Assembly (NCBI GenBank): GCA_021828105.1
Contig: JAKATG010000004.1
Location: forward strand, 62,001-126,000
Length of the DNA stretch: 64,000 nt
Direction of reading: 5' to 3'
Source: Taklimakanibacter sp021828105
Lineage (GTDB): Bacteria; Pseudomonadota; Alphaproteobacteria; Rhizobiales; Aestuariivirgaceae
How positions within the stretch are numbered: position 1 is the first letter of the stretch; every line of letters starts with the position of its first letter. The notes below the pieces were generated by a model that did not search any database, was not told the origin of the DNA, and worked only from the letters and a program-made list of their open reading frames with translations. Made by a program: the position numbers and the translations under genes. Shown here in pieces: positions 25,101-33,055 of this stretch.

Positions 25101-27451
25101 AGTCAGCGGCACGCTCAGCGTTCCGCTCTGCAGCGTCACCGTCAACGTCGCATCCTGGTCGGCGCCCTCGGTGATGGTGATCGCACCCGTCAGGTCCGGC
25201 CCATTCTCCGCAACGCTGTCGGCGCCGTCCGAGCCGCCGTCGGATTCCGCGATCTCGACACTGGGCACATCGTCGATGACGGTCACATTGACCACCCCGG
25301 TGACGGTGTCGTCGCCGTCCGAGCCCTGCACCGTGACCGAGCCGAGATTGAGGCTGGTGGCGACGTCGTCGCCGAACAGGTTGTGGAACTCATCCGCCAG
25401 CACGACGGTGACCGTCACATTGCCGTTGCCGTTCGGCGCGATCGAGCTCGCCCCGCCGAGCGTCAGGGTGATCGCCGTCTGACCGTCGACCGTTCCGGTG
25501 ATGACGGTGCCGGCCGGGTTCATCGACCAGGAGATCTCCACTCCTGCCGTGTTGGTATCGCTGTCGGTGGTCAGCCCGGCGAAGCCGGTGAAGGCAAAGT
25601 TCGTCAGCGTGTCCGAACCGGCGGTGAAGTTCAGCGTCGCGACCTGCGTCAGGGCCAACGGCGTCGGGTCGGAACCGTCGCTCAGATGAGCTTCGTCGAG
25701 GCTCACATTCTGCGCCGTCGCATTCTGCGGGTTGGCGCCGTCGGTGATGGTGATGGTGTGGTTGTCGGTGGCGACGTCGCCGTCGGTATCGGTCACCGTC
25801 GCCGTGAAGGTGAAGCTCGGTTGACCGGCGACATCGAGCGCCGGGTTGAAGGTCCATGTCGCATCGCCATTGGCGTCGGTCGCTATCGTCAGGACGCCGA
25901 GCGTATCGCCGCCCAGGGTCACCGTCGCCGCGGTGGTCGCCGGCGTGCCGTCGAGGGTGAAAGTCAGCGGCACGCTCAGCGTTCCGCTCTGCAGCGTCAC
26001 CGTCAACGTCGCATCCTGGTCGGCGCCCTCGGTGATGGTGATCGCACCCGTCAGGTCCGGCCCATTCTCCGCAACGCTGTCGGCGCCGTCCGAGCCGCCG
26101 TCGGATTCCGCGATCTCGACACTGGGCACATCGTCNNNNNNNNNNTCGCATCCTGGTCGGCGCCCTCGGTGATGGTGATCGCACCCGTCAGGTCCGGCCC
26201 ATTCTCCGCAACGCTGTCGGCGCCGTCCGAGCCGCCGTCGGATTCCGCGATCTCGACACTGGGCACATCGTCATCAAGAGTGATCGTCAGCGTGCCATCC
26301 GCCTGTGACCCGTTCGCGTCGGTGATCGTGTAGGGGAGAACGACCGTCGCGTCGTTCTCGGCGTTCGGACCTTGCTCATGCAGGATGTTGTCGCGCAGCG
26401 TCACCGTATAGGCGCCCGTCGCCGGGTCGGTGATCTCGACCGTGAACAGCACCGTGCCGGCACGCGCGGTACCAGGGGCCACCGTCGCCGTCAGGATGTT
26501 GCCGGCGACGCTGTAGAGCACCGTCTCCTGGCCGACCGTCCCGGTCGTGCCGTCGAGACCCGCAAAGGAGAAGCCGTTCGCGCCCGCGCCGTCGCCGCCG
26601 ACGCTGCCGCCCAGCGTGCCCACGAACACGCGCTCGTCTCCGAGGCCCGCACCGCTGTCGCCGATATCGGCATCGAGGTCGGTGGCGGCATCGGCCGCTG
26701 CGTTGCCGTCCGGAAGGCCGTCATCGTCGACCGCGGCCGCAGCCGATCCACCCGTGGGCAGGTTGTCGATCGGGGGAGGCTCCTCCGCCGCCTCATCCTC
26801 GCGGTGGAACGGCAAGAACTCCCGCTGCTCGGGGAACTGGCGGTCGAATTCGGTGAAGCCGAGGAGGTCGCGGATGGCGAAGGGATCGCCGATCGCGCCC
26901 GGCCCGAAGCCGAAATTGCCGCCCGAGGATTCGGTGTTGGCCGTCTCGCCGCTGTCATCGCCCGCCGCCGGGACCGTGACGCCTCCCGCCTCCAAGCTCG
27001 CGATCAGCGCTTCCGCCGGGATCTCGATATCGCCGATGACCAGCGTCTGGATATGCTTCAGCCCGTCCTTGATGACGATGAGCGAGCCGTCCACCTCGCG
27101 CAGGATGAGGTCGTCGCCGCTGACCAGGATGGCCTCGATCTGGGTATCGGTCGGCAGCACGATCTTCTTGCCCTTGCCGGCCTCGAGCTGGATCGTGATG
27201 CGGGTCGTGTCGTAGCTGTCCACCTTCTCGACGGTGAAATTGGACGCGGGCTTGCCGGTGCCCTGGACCTCGACATTGCCCTTGGCCGGGGGTGTCGTCG
27301 CCGAATTCTGCTGGGAATTACCGTTTACGTTAGCAGCGGGAGCTTGTGATTCCGTTGCGGTTTCCGCCCCGGTATTTTCCGCCACATAGGTCGTTTCAGA
27401 ACCCGAATCCGACTCGTAGCTCGAACGATCGAAATCGCCGCGGTCAACCAT
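22104..27451 (-). CDS. Giant Lap-type adhesin with tandem identical repeats and C-terminal RTX secretion domain (sequence interrupted by gap)
   Basis: One gene runs on the minus strand from ATG 27451 to the stop at 22104, broken by ten N at 26136-26145. The start has GGGAG 7 bases upstream. The N-terminal ~160 residues look like a retention module (ITIQLEAGKGKKIVLPTDTQ, then DLILREVDGSLIVIKDGLKHIQTLVIGD), with a di-alanine PAAG site at about 161-164 (26960-26971) that fits LapG cleavage. Then come T1SS-143-type beta repeats: 287-residue units identical in sequence. A DUF5801-like region follows. The C-terminus has GGxGxDxLxGGxGxD-type RTX nonapeptides (about the last 200 residues) and a T1SS export signal. 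It would be exported by the LapB/C/E-like proteins and tethered at the surface. Confidence 0.88.
24405..26263. repeat. Tandem 861-bp direct repeats within the adhesin gene
   Basis: Units 24405-25265 and 25266-26126 are 861 bases (287 codons) each. They look identical base for base in the stretches compared, and their translations are identical. A third unit begins at 26127 and continues beyond the gap to 26263, where the last 118 bases (26146-26263) match unit positions 743-860. Such identity suggests recent duplication or gene conversion and explains the assembly break. Confidence 0.9.
26136..26145. other. Assembly gap (10 N) inside the adhesin repeat array
   Basis: The ten N are a placeholder. 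The left flank ends at repeat phase 8 and the right flank resumes at phase 743. The missing length should therefore be 734 bases plus a multiple of 861. Inserting 734 bases restores a single open frame across the break, which the 10 N do not. The adhesin would then be about 2023 residues plus 287 per extra unit. Confidence 0.9.
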
Positions 27452-27729
27452 CCGTAAACTCCCGTAAATGCCGTCCAAGCTTGGCGCGAGCCGTTAAGAC
27501 TTTCTTTACGCTATTATCTCGGAAAAATTACTCTGCGTACCGCAATCCGTGGTTGAGGCATTCACCCGGAATAAACAATTCGACATAGAATAGTATATGG
27601 TTGCATGAAAAACGGGTAAGGTTAGCTACGCTACGTCAAAATCTTGCCGGCGCCGCTCGCAGCAGCTATATGCAATAATATGTAGTTTCCTTGAGACGGA
27701 CGGCGCCCCTGGACAAACCCTATCTCGGC
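27452..27729. promoter_or_regulatory. AT-rich divergent intergenic region upstream of the adhesin and RHH genes
   Basis: This is the longest non-coding stretch in the window (278 bases). It is much more AT-rich than its surroundings and separates the adhesin start (minus) from the ribbon-helix-helix gene (plus). It probably holds both promoters. I could not define -35/-10 boxes or a clear operator. No small gene or RNA is supported. Confidence 0.5.
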
Positions 27730-28305
27730 ATGACGGAAACGTCGCTGAAGATCATTCAGCGCGACGGCGCCCGCTCGGCCGTCAAGCTCGAAGCGGTTTT
27801 CTGGTCGCAGCTCAAGGATTTCGCCCGGGAAGACAAGGTCAGCCTGTCGGAGCTCATCTACCGCATCTGGGACAAGGAGCCGGCCAGGAACCGCACCGCG
27901 CTTTTACGCTGCTATTGCCTCGACCGCTGGCGCAAGAATGCCAGCCTCCTGCAGATGCATCCGGCCCGCTTCGACATGCTGGCTCTCATCGCCGCCTGCC
28001 CGACCCCGGTCGTGATCATCACGCATGAGCGCAAGATCGCGGCCTTCAACCCGGCCTTCTCGACCGCGATCCTCACCCCGCGCACCGGCGGCGCCGGCGA
28101 CAAATCGCGCGCCCTTGCCATCACGCTGAGCGAGCCCATGCGCAAGCTCCAGCAGCGCCTGATCGATGATGCGCGGCGCATCCCGGTGCTCCAGGTCGGC
28201 TTCCAGGCGGGCGGCCGCACCAGCTACCACAAGGCGCGCTGCGCGCTCGCCGACCGCTCCGCCGGGCTCACATCGCTCCTCATCCTGTTCCTCGAGACGG
28301 TGTGA
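27730..28305 (+). CDS. Ribbon-helix-helix (RHH_4-like) protein with C-terminal PAS-like region
   Basis: The ~191-residue protein begins with a segment matching the RHH_4 DNA-binding family: SLKIIQRDGARSAVKLEAVF then W..LKDFAREDKVSLSELI and RTALLRCYCLDRW (about residues 4-70). The second half (about 80-185) contains MLALIAACPTPVVIITHERK followed by IAAFNPAF, which has the look of a PAS fold. I infer a small sensor-regulator. ATG 27730 is preferred; TTG 27691 would add 13 residues. It diverges from the giant adhesin gene across 278 bases and could control it. No function is proven. Confidence 0.6.
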   Translation: MTETSLKIIQRDGARSAVKLEAVFWSQLKDFAREDKVSLSELIYRIWDKEPARNRTALLRCYCLDRWRKNASLLQMHPARFDMLALIAACPTPVVIITHERKIAAFNPAFSTAILTPRTGGAGDKSRALAITLSEPMRKLQQRLIDDARRIPVLQVGFQAGGRTSYHKARCALADRSAGLTSLLILFLETV

Positions 28306-28406
28306 GCCGATCTTTGGCGCTTTCCGCCGGATTTTGCTGAATTTCCCTGCGATTCGCCGGGCAAGATCGGATTGCTCCCCAATAGACACGCGAAAGGACG
28401 ATCCTG

Positions 28407-29582
28407 GTGCCGACTGAACTGAAGATCCCGAAACGCGGCTTCACGCCTGCCGAATTCGAGCGCCGCACGCAACGGGCGCAAGCGATCATGGACGCCCGAG
28501 GCTTCGATGCGCTCCTTCTCACCGCGCCGCCCAATGTCCGCTATTTCTCGGGCTTCGATTCGCAATTCTGGGAAAGCCCGACACGGCCCTGGTTCATCGT
28601 CGTGCCGCGCGAGGGCGCCCCCATCGCGGTGATTCCGGAGATCGGCGCGCCGGAAATGGCGCTGACCTGGATCAAGGACATCCGCACCTGGCCCGCACCC
28701 AGGCCTGAGGATGACGGCCTGTCGCTCCTCGCTTCGACGATCGGCGGGCTCAAGCGCAAGCACGGCCGCATCGGCGCCGAGCTCGGACGCGAGATGGCCT
28801 TACGCATGCCGGTCGTCGACTTCCTCAAGCTGCGCGATGGCCTTGGATCCACCATCGAGGACGGATCGCCCGCGATCTGGGAAATCCGCATGGTCAAGAC
28901 TTTGGCCGAGATCGACCACATCCATTACATATGCCAGCTCGCCAGCGACGCCTACGAGGCGCTGCCGTCCCAGATCGCGATCGGCGAAAGCGAGCGCGAG
29001 GTGGTGCGCAAATTGCGCATCGACATCGCCCGGCGCGGCGCCGATGCGACGCCCTTCATGCCGGCCATAGCGGGGCCGGGCGGCGTGGCGCAGATCGTCT
29101 GCGGCCCGCATGACCGCAAGATCGCGGAAGGCGACATCCTGTTCATCGATACGGGCTCGACCTTCGACGGCTATTTCTGCGATTTCGACCGCAATTATGC
29201 CGTGGGCAAAGTATCCGACGATGCCCATCGCGTGCATGAGGCTCTGTGGCAGGCGACCGAGGCCGGCATCGCCGCGGCGGTGCCGGGTGCCAAGACCGAC
29301 GATGTCTGGCGCGCCATGGCGAAGATCATCGAAGAGGCGGGCGCCATCGGCAACAATGTCGGAAGGCTCGGCCATGGTCTGGGCATGCAGCTCACCGAGC
29401 CGCCCTCGCACCGCCTGGGCGACGGCACGGTCATTGTCGAGAACATGGTGCTCACCATCGAGCCCGGCATGGAATATGCGCCGGGCAAGATGATCGTGCA
29501 TGAGGAGAATATCGCGGTGACGAAGGACGGGGCGCGGCTCCTCACCAAGCGGGCGCCGCGGCAATTGCCGGTGATCCGTTGA
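28407..29582 (+). CDS. M24-family metallopeptidase (Xaa-Pro dipeptidase/creatinase/ectoine hydrolase type)
   Basis: The 391-residue protein has an N-terminal creatinase domain (about 15-165, ALLLTAPPNVRYFSGFDS) and a C-terminal pita-bread domain. The five metal ligands are visible: D in FIDTGSTFDG, D in CDFDR, H in GRLGHGLGMQ, E in TIEPGM and E in VHEEN. The motif GLGMQLTEPPS is common in DoeA-type ectoine hydrolases and prolidases. The start is GTG 28407 behind GGACGATCCTG. The next gene starts inside its stop codon, so the two are co-translated. Ectoine or dipeptide cleavage are both possible. Confidence 0.8.
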   Translation: MPTELKIPKRGFTPAEFERRTQRAQAIMDARGFDALLLTAPPNVRYFSGFDSQFWESPTRPWFIVVPREGAPIAVIPEIGAPEMALTWIKDIRTWPAPRPEDDGLSLLASTIGGLKRKHGRIGAELGREMALRMPVVDFLKLRDGLGSTIEDGSPAIWEIRMVKTLAEIDHIHYICQLASDAYEALPSQIAIGESEREVVRKLRIDIARRGADATPFMPAIAGPGGVAQIVCGPHDRKIAEGDILFIDTGSTFDGYFCDFDRNYAVGKVSDDAHRVHEALWQATEAGIAAAVPGAKTDDVWRAMAKIIEEAGAIGNNVGRLGHGLGMQLTEPPSHRLGDGTVIVENMVLTIEPGMEYAPGKMIVHEENIAVTKDGARLLTKRAPRQLPVIR

Positions 29583-30913
29583 GCAATCTGTCGATCGACG
29601 GCGAGCGCCTCCTGGCACGTTTGCGCGCTTTGGGCGAACTCGGCCGCGGCGCCGACGGCAAGCTCACCAGGCTCGCGGCCTCCGCTGCCGACAAGCTCGG
29701 CCGCGACCAGTTCGTGCAGTGGGCGAAGGCCTTAGGTCTCGATGTCAGGGTCGACCGCATCGGCAATATTTTCGCGCTTTGGACCGAGGCGACAGATCCC
29801 AAAGCTGCGCCGCTGATGCTCGGCTCCCATATCGACACGGTGATCGATGCCGGCATCTATGATGGATGCTATGGCGTGCTCGCCGGTCTCGAAGTCGTCG
29901 AGACCTTGCGGGAAGCGGGTTTCACGCCGTGCCGGCCCATCGTGATCGCGGCCTTCACCAATGAGGAGGGCGTACGCTATGCGCCCGACATGATGGGCTC
30001 GCTCGTCTATTCGGGCGGGCTCGCGGCCGATGCGGCTCTGGCCGTCAAGGGTGCGGATGGCAGCGTGCTCGGCGAGGAGCTTGCCCGCATTGGCTATGCC
30101 GGCGCTGAAGAACCAGGCTTCCTCAAGCCTGACGCCTATATCGAGCTCCATATCGAGCAGGGGCCGGTGCTCGAGCGCGAAGGTCTCGCTATTGGCGCGG
30201 TCGAGAATCTGCAGGGCATTTCCTGGCAGCGCATCACCATAGAAGGTGTCGCCAACCATGCCGGCACGACACCCATGGCGCTGCGCCATGATGCGGGCCA
30301 TGCCGCGGCACGCATCATCGCCTTCCTGCACGAGCGCGCCTCGGCCTCGCCATCGGGAACGGTGGCGACCGTCGGCACCATCGCCTTCGAGCCCAATGCC
30401 ATCAACGTCATTCCGGCGCGGGCGACCTTTACCGTCGATCTGCGCGATCCGAATGAGGAATGCCTCGCGGCGGAGGAACAAGCCTTGGCGGAATATCTGA
30501 AGCAGATCGCGCAAGAGCAGGGTGTCGCGATCTCGGCCGAGCGTCTGGCGCGTTTCGCGCCGGTCACCTTCGATGCGAAGCTCGTCGCCGAGATCGAATC
30601 CGCGGCCGATGCCCGGGGCTTGAGCGCGCGCGCCATGACCTCGGGCGCCGGGCACGATGCCCAGATGATCGCGCGCATCGCCCCCGCCGCCATGATTTTC
30701 GTGCCGAGCATCGGCGGCATCAGCCACAATCCCAAGGAATTCACGCCCGAGACGGATCTGGTGGCGGGCGCCAATGTCCTTCTCGATGTGGTGAAGCGCC
30801 TGGCGTCGCCGCGGGCTTGTGGTCATTGCCGGCCGGCACCGCCGTCTTCGCCTTGCTGCGCCAGCGCTGCTTCTTGCGCCAGCGCAGCTTGCGAAACCCC
30901 GCCCGCAGCATAG
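29579..30913 (+). CDS. M20-family amidohydrolase (hydantoinase/carbamoylase/allantoate amidohydrolase type)
   Basis: The 444-residue protein has the N-carbamoylase family motifs: GSHIDTVIDAGIYDGCYGVL (first metal site), FTNEEGVRYAP (catalytic Glu pair), ELHIEQGPVLE and the late AGHDAQMIARIAP. The start is a TTG at 29579 overlapping the previous stop, which gives SNLSIDGERLLARL as in relatives. The last ~30 residues (after DVVKRLAS) form a Cys/Ala/Pro-rich tail with six cysteines that the family does not normally have. This may be a stop-codon loss. The family hydrolyses N-carbamoyl amino acids or ureides; with the M24 gene it makes a two-gene amide-degradation unit. Confidence 0.8.
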   Translation: MSNLSIDGERLLARLRALGELGRGADGKLTRLAASAADKLGRDQFVQWAKALGLDVRVDRIGNIFALWTEATDPKAAPLMLGSHIDTVIDAGIYDGCYGVLAGLEVVETLREAGFTPCRPIVIAAFTNEEGVRYAPDMMGSLVYSGGLAADAALAVKGADGSVLGEELARIGYAGAEEPGFLKPDAYIELHIEQGPVLEREGLAIGAVENLQGISWQRITIEGVANHAGTTPMALRHDAGHAAARIIAFLHERASASPSGTVATVGTIAFEPNAINVIPARATFTVDLRDPNEECLAAEEQALAEYLKQIAQEQGVAISAERLARFAPVTFDAKLVAEIESAADARGLSARAMTSGAGHDAQMIARIAPAAMIFVPSIGGISHNPKEFTPETDLVAGANVLLDVVKRLASPRACGHCRPAPPSSPCCASAASCASAACETPPAA

Positions 30914-30922
30914 GCGAACCCT

Positions 30923-32095
30923 TCAGAAGGGCGGCAGCGCTGCGCTCATCTCCGCGCGCACGCCATTGGCCCAGCGTCTCAGTTGGTTGACGAAGAGGTC
31001 CGGCGCCTCGACCGCGGCGAAATGGCCGCCATGGTCCATGGGCGTCCAGCCCACGACATTGAACAGCTTCTCGGCGAAGGAGCGCGGCGGCCAGGTATGG
31101 TAATGCTGCGGGAAGAGCGCGAAACTCGTCGGCGTCTCCACCCGCCGGCCCTTTTGCATCATGCGCACACCGGCTTCCGCTGAGGCCGCGTCATACCACA
31201 CGCTGCTCGCGAAGGTTTCCGTCATCAGATAGGTCATGATGTTGGTGACGAGGAAATGCTTTGGGTAAACCTCTTCGAAGCTTCTGTGCCTGAGATCGGC
31301 CCAGTCGTGGAAGCGCTCGATGAACCATGAGGCCTGCGCCATCGGATCCTTTGCGACCGCCCAGGCGAGGCTCTGCGGCTTCGTCGCCTGCAGGTGGTTA
31401 TAGGCATGGAGCGGATATTCGAGCCGGTCGCGCTCGGCCGCCCAATTTTTCTCCTCGGTGCTGTCGAGCCGGCCGGGCGCCGTCACCAGGAAGGTGGTGA
31501 AATGCAACGCCCGCAAACGTTGCGGATGGTCGATGGCGATGAAGGTATTGATGATCTCGCCCCAGTCGCCGCCTTGCGCGAAATATGAGTCATAGCCCAG
31601 CACGTCGGCCATGAGCTTGTTGAACAGGGCACCCGTCTGGCGCTGGTTGAACAGGCTCTTGGGCTTCTGCGAATAGCCGAAGCCCGGGATCGACGGGATG
31701 ACGAGGTCGAAGGCATCGCTGGCTTTGCCGCCGAAGCGGCTCGGATGGCTGAGCTTCTCGATGACCTGCCAGAATTCGTAAGTCGAGATCGGCCAGCCAT
31801 GGCTCAAGAGCAGCGGGCGCTTGCCTGAAGACTCGCCGACGATGTGATTGAAATGGAGCGTGAAGCCGTCGATCTCGGTCGAGAATTGCGGAAAGCGGTT
31901 GAGTTCGGCCTGGGCCGCCTCGGCATCATAGTCGTTGAGCCAGTAGTCGCGGAATTCCCGGAGATAGTCGGCATCGCAGCCGAATTTCCACCCCGTGCCG
32001 TCGAGATGGTCGGGGAATTCATAGTCGCGCACCTTCTTGAGAATTTTGTCGACCGCCGCCTCACGCCAGCGGACCTCGAATGGCTTGATCGTCAT
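30923..32095 (-). CDS. Epoxide hydrolase (EHN-domain alpha/beta hydrolase)
   Basis: The 390-residue protein has an N-terminal epoxide-hydrolase cap (about 1-105, PFEVRWREAAVDKILKKV) and an alpha/beta-hydrolase core. The oxyanion motif HGWP is at about 99-102, the nucleophile motif is GGDWG (D about 175) and the catalytic histidine region is DHGGHFAAVE near the C-terminus. The CIP residues PGFGYSQKP are also typical of juvenile-hormone/microsomal-type hydrolases. These enzymes open epoxides to diols in the cytoplasm. It diverges from a LysR gene, which probably controls it. Confidence 0.88.
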   Translation of the reverse strand: MTIKPFEVRWREAAVDKILKKVRDYEFPDHLDGTGWKFGCDADYLREFRDYWLNDYDAEAAQAELNRFPQFSTEIDGFTLHFNHIVGESSGKRPLLLSHGWPISTYEFWQVIEKLSHPSRFGGKASDAFDLVIPSIPGFGYSQKPKSLFNQRQTGALFNKLMADVLGYDSYFAQGGDWGEIINTFIAIDHPQRLRALHFTTFLVTAPGRLDSTEEKNWAAERDRLEYPLHAYNHLQATKPQSLAWAVAKDPMAQASWFIERFHDWADLRHRSFEEVYPKHFLVTNIMTYLMTETFASSVWYDAASAEAGVRMMQKGRRVETPTSFALFPQHYHTWPPRSFAEKLFNVVGWTPMDHGGHFAAVEAPDLFVNQLRRWANGVRAEMSAALPPF

Positions 32096-32194
32096 GAATT
32101 ATCCTCGCCTTGACTTGACAGGCGGGACTATTGCCGCGCAGGGTAGTGCGGGCAAACGATATTATATGCACTAGTCATGCGAAAATAATGTATT

Positions 32195-33055
32195 ATGAGC
32201 GTTCTCGACATCGAGGTCCTGCGCACCTTCCAAGCCATTGCGCGCTTTGGCCAATTTCGCGCCGCGTCGCTCCATTTGAACAAGAGTCCGTCGGCGATCA
32301 GCGCCCATGTGCGGCGCTTCGAGGAGATGGCGGGCGGACGCGTTTTCGAACGCGACAACCAGGGTGTCAGCCTGACGCCCTTGGGCCGCGGCCTCCTGAT
32401 CAAGGCGGCGGAGCTCCTCGAAGCGCATGACCGCATCGTCAGGAGCTTCGACGGCTCAGCCGAGAGCGAGCGCTTGCGGCTCGGCGTGCCGGAGGATTTT
32501 GCGCGGGCCTTGCTGCGCGATGTGCTCGATCTCTTTTGCGGCGAATATCCGCGCGTCGAACTCGAGGTGATCACCGCCTCTTGCGGCGAATTGCGCCACG
32601 AGATCCGCAAAGGCAGTCTCGATCTCGGCCTGATCCTGGCCCCAAGCGATGATGCCGAGGCGAAGGACTTCGTGCCGGTCCTGCCGAGCCGGCTTGTCTG
32701 GGTCGGGGCCGTCGGGTTCAAGCCGGCGTCGAGCGAGCCGGTGCCCCTGGCGCTCCATGCCGATGGCTGTCCCTATCGCGCGGCGGCGATCGAGGTTTTG
32801 GCGAAGCAGGGCCGTGCCTGGCGCTGCGTGATGATGAGCTCGGGCTCGGCCGCCGTCGAGGCGGCGATCGAATTCGGCCTCGCTGTCGGCGTCGTCGAGC
32901 GCATGCGCGTGACCAAGGCCATGCAGATGCTGGGCGAGAGCGACGGCTTCCCGTCATTGCCCGAGCACGGCTTCTATCTCCTGCGCGGCAAGAGCGCGCC
33001 CGGAAAAGTGCAGCTCTTCCTGGAAGAGCTGATCCTGAAGCGCTTTCGTCCCTAG
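32195..33055 (+). CDS. LysR-family transcriptional regulator
   Basis: The 286-residue protein has a LysR helix-turn-helix (about 1-60, VLRTFQAIARFGQFRAASLH and SAISAHVRRFEEM) and a C-terminal effector-binding domain (about 90-280). Its ATG at 32195 faces away from the epoxide hydrolase gene with 99 bases between, the usual LysR/target arrangement. It ends tail-to-tail with the SHMT-like gene, and their stop codons overlap (33052-33055). The inducer is unknown. Confidence 0.88.
   Translation: MSVLDIEVLRTFQAIARFGQFRAASLHLNKSPSAISAHVRRFEEMAGGRVFERDNQGVSLTPLGRGLLIKAAELLEAHDRIVRSFDGSAESERLRLGVPEDFARALLRDVLDLFCGEYPRVELEVITASCGELRHEIRKGSLDLGLILAPSDDAEAKDFVPVLPSRLVWVGAVGFKPASSEPVPLALHADGCPYRAAAIEVLAKQGRAWRCVMMSSGSAAVEAAIEFGLAVGVVERMRVTKAMQMLGESDGFPSLPEHGFYLLRGKSAPGKVQLFLEELILKRFRP

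Noticed and set aside
26051..26180. Frameshift in the adhesin at the N run
   Set aside because: The change of frame disappears if the gap is 734 + 861k bases, so it is an assembly artefact.
24405..26263. CRISPR-like or satellite interpretation of the tandem repeats
   Set aside because: The units are 861 bases, in frame and encode beta-rich adhesin modules; there are no spacers.
24522..26333. A ~600-codon plus-strand frame through the adhesin repeats
   Set aside because: It repeats because the DNA repeats, includes the N run and lacks any family resemblance. The minus-strand adhesin explains the DNA.
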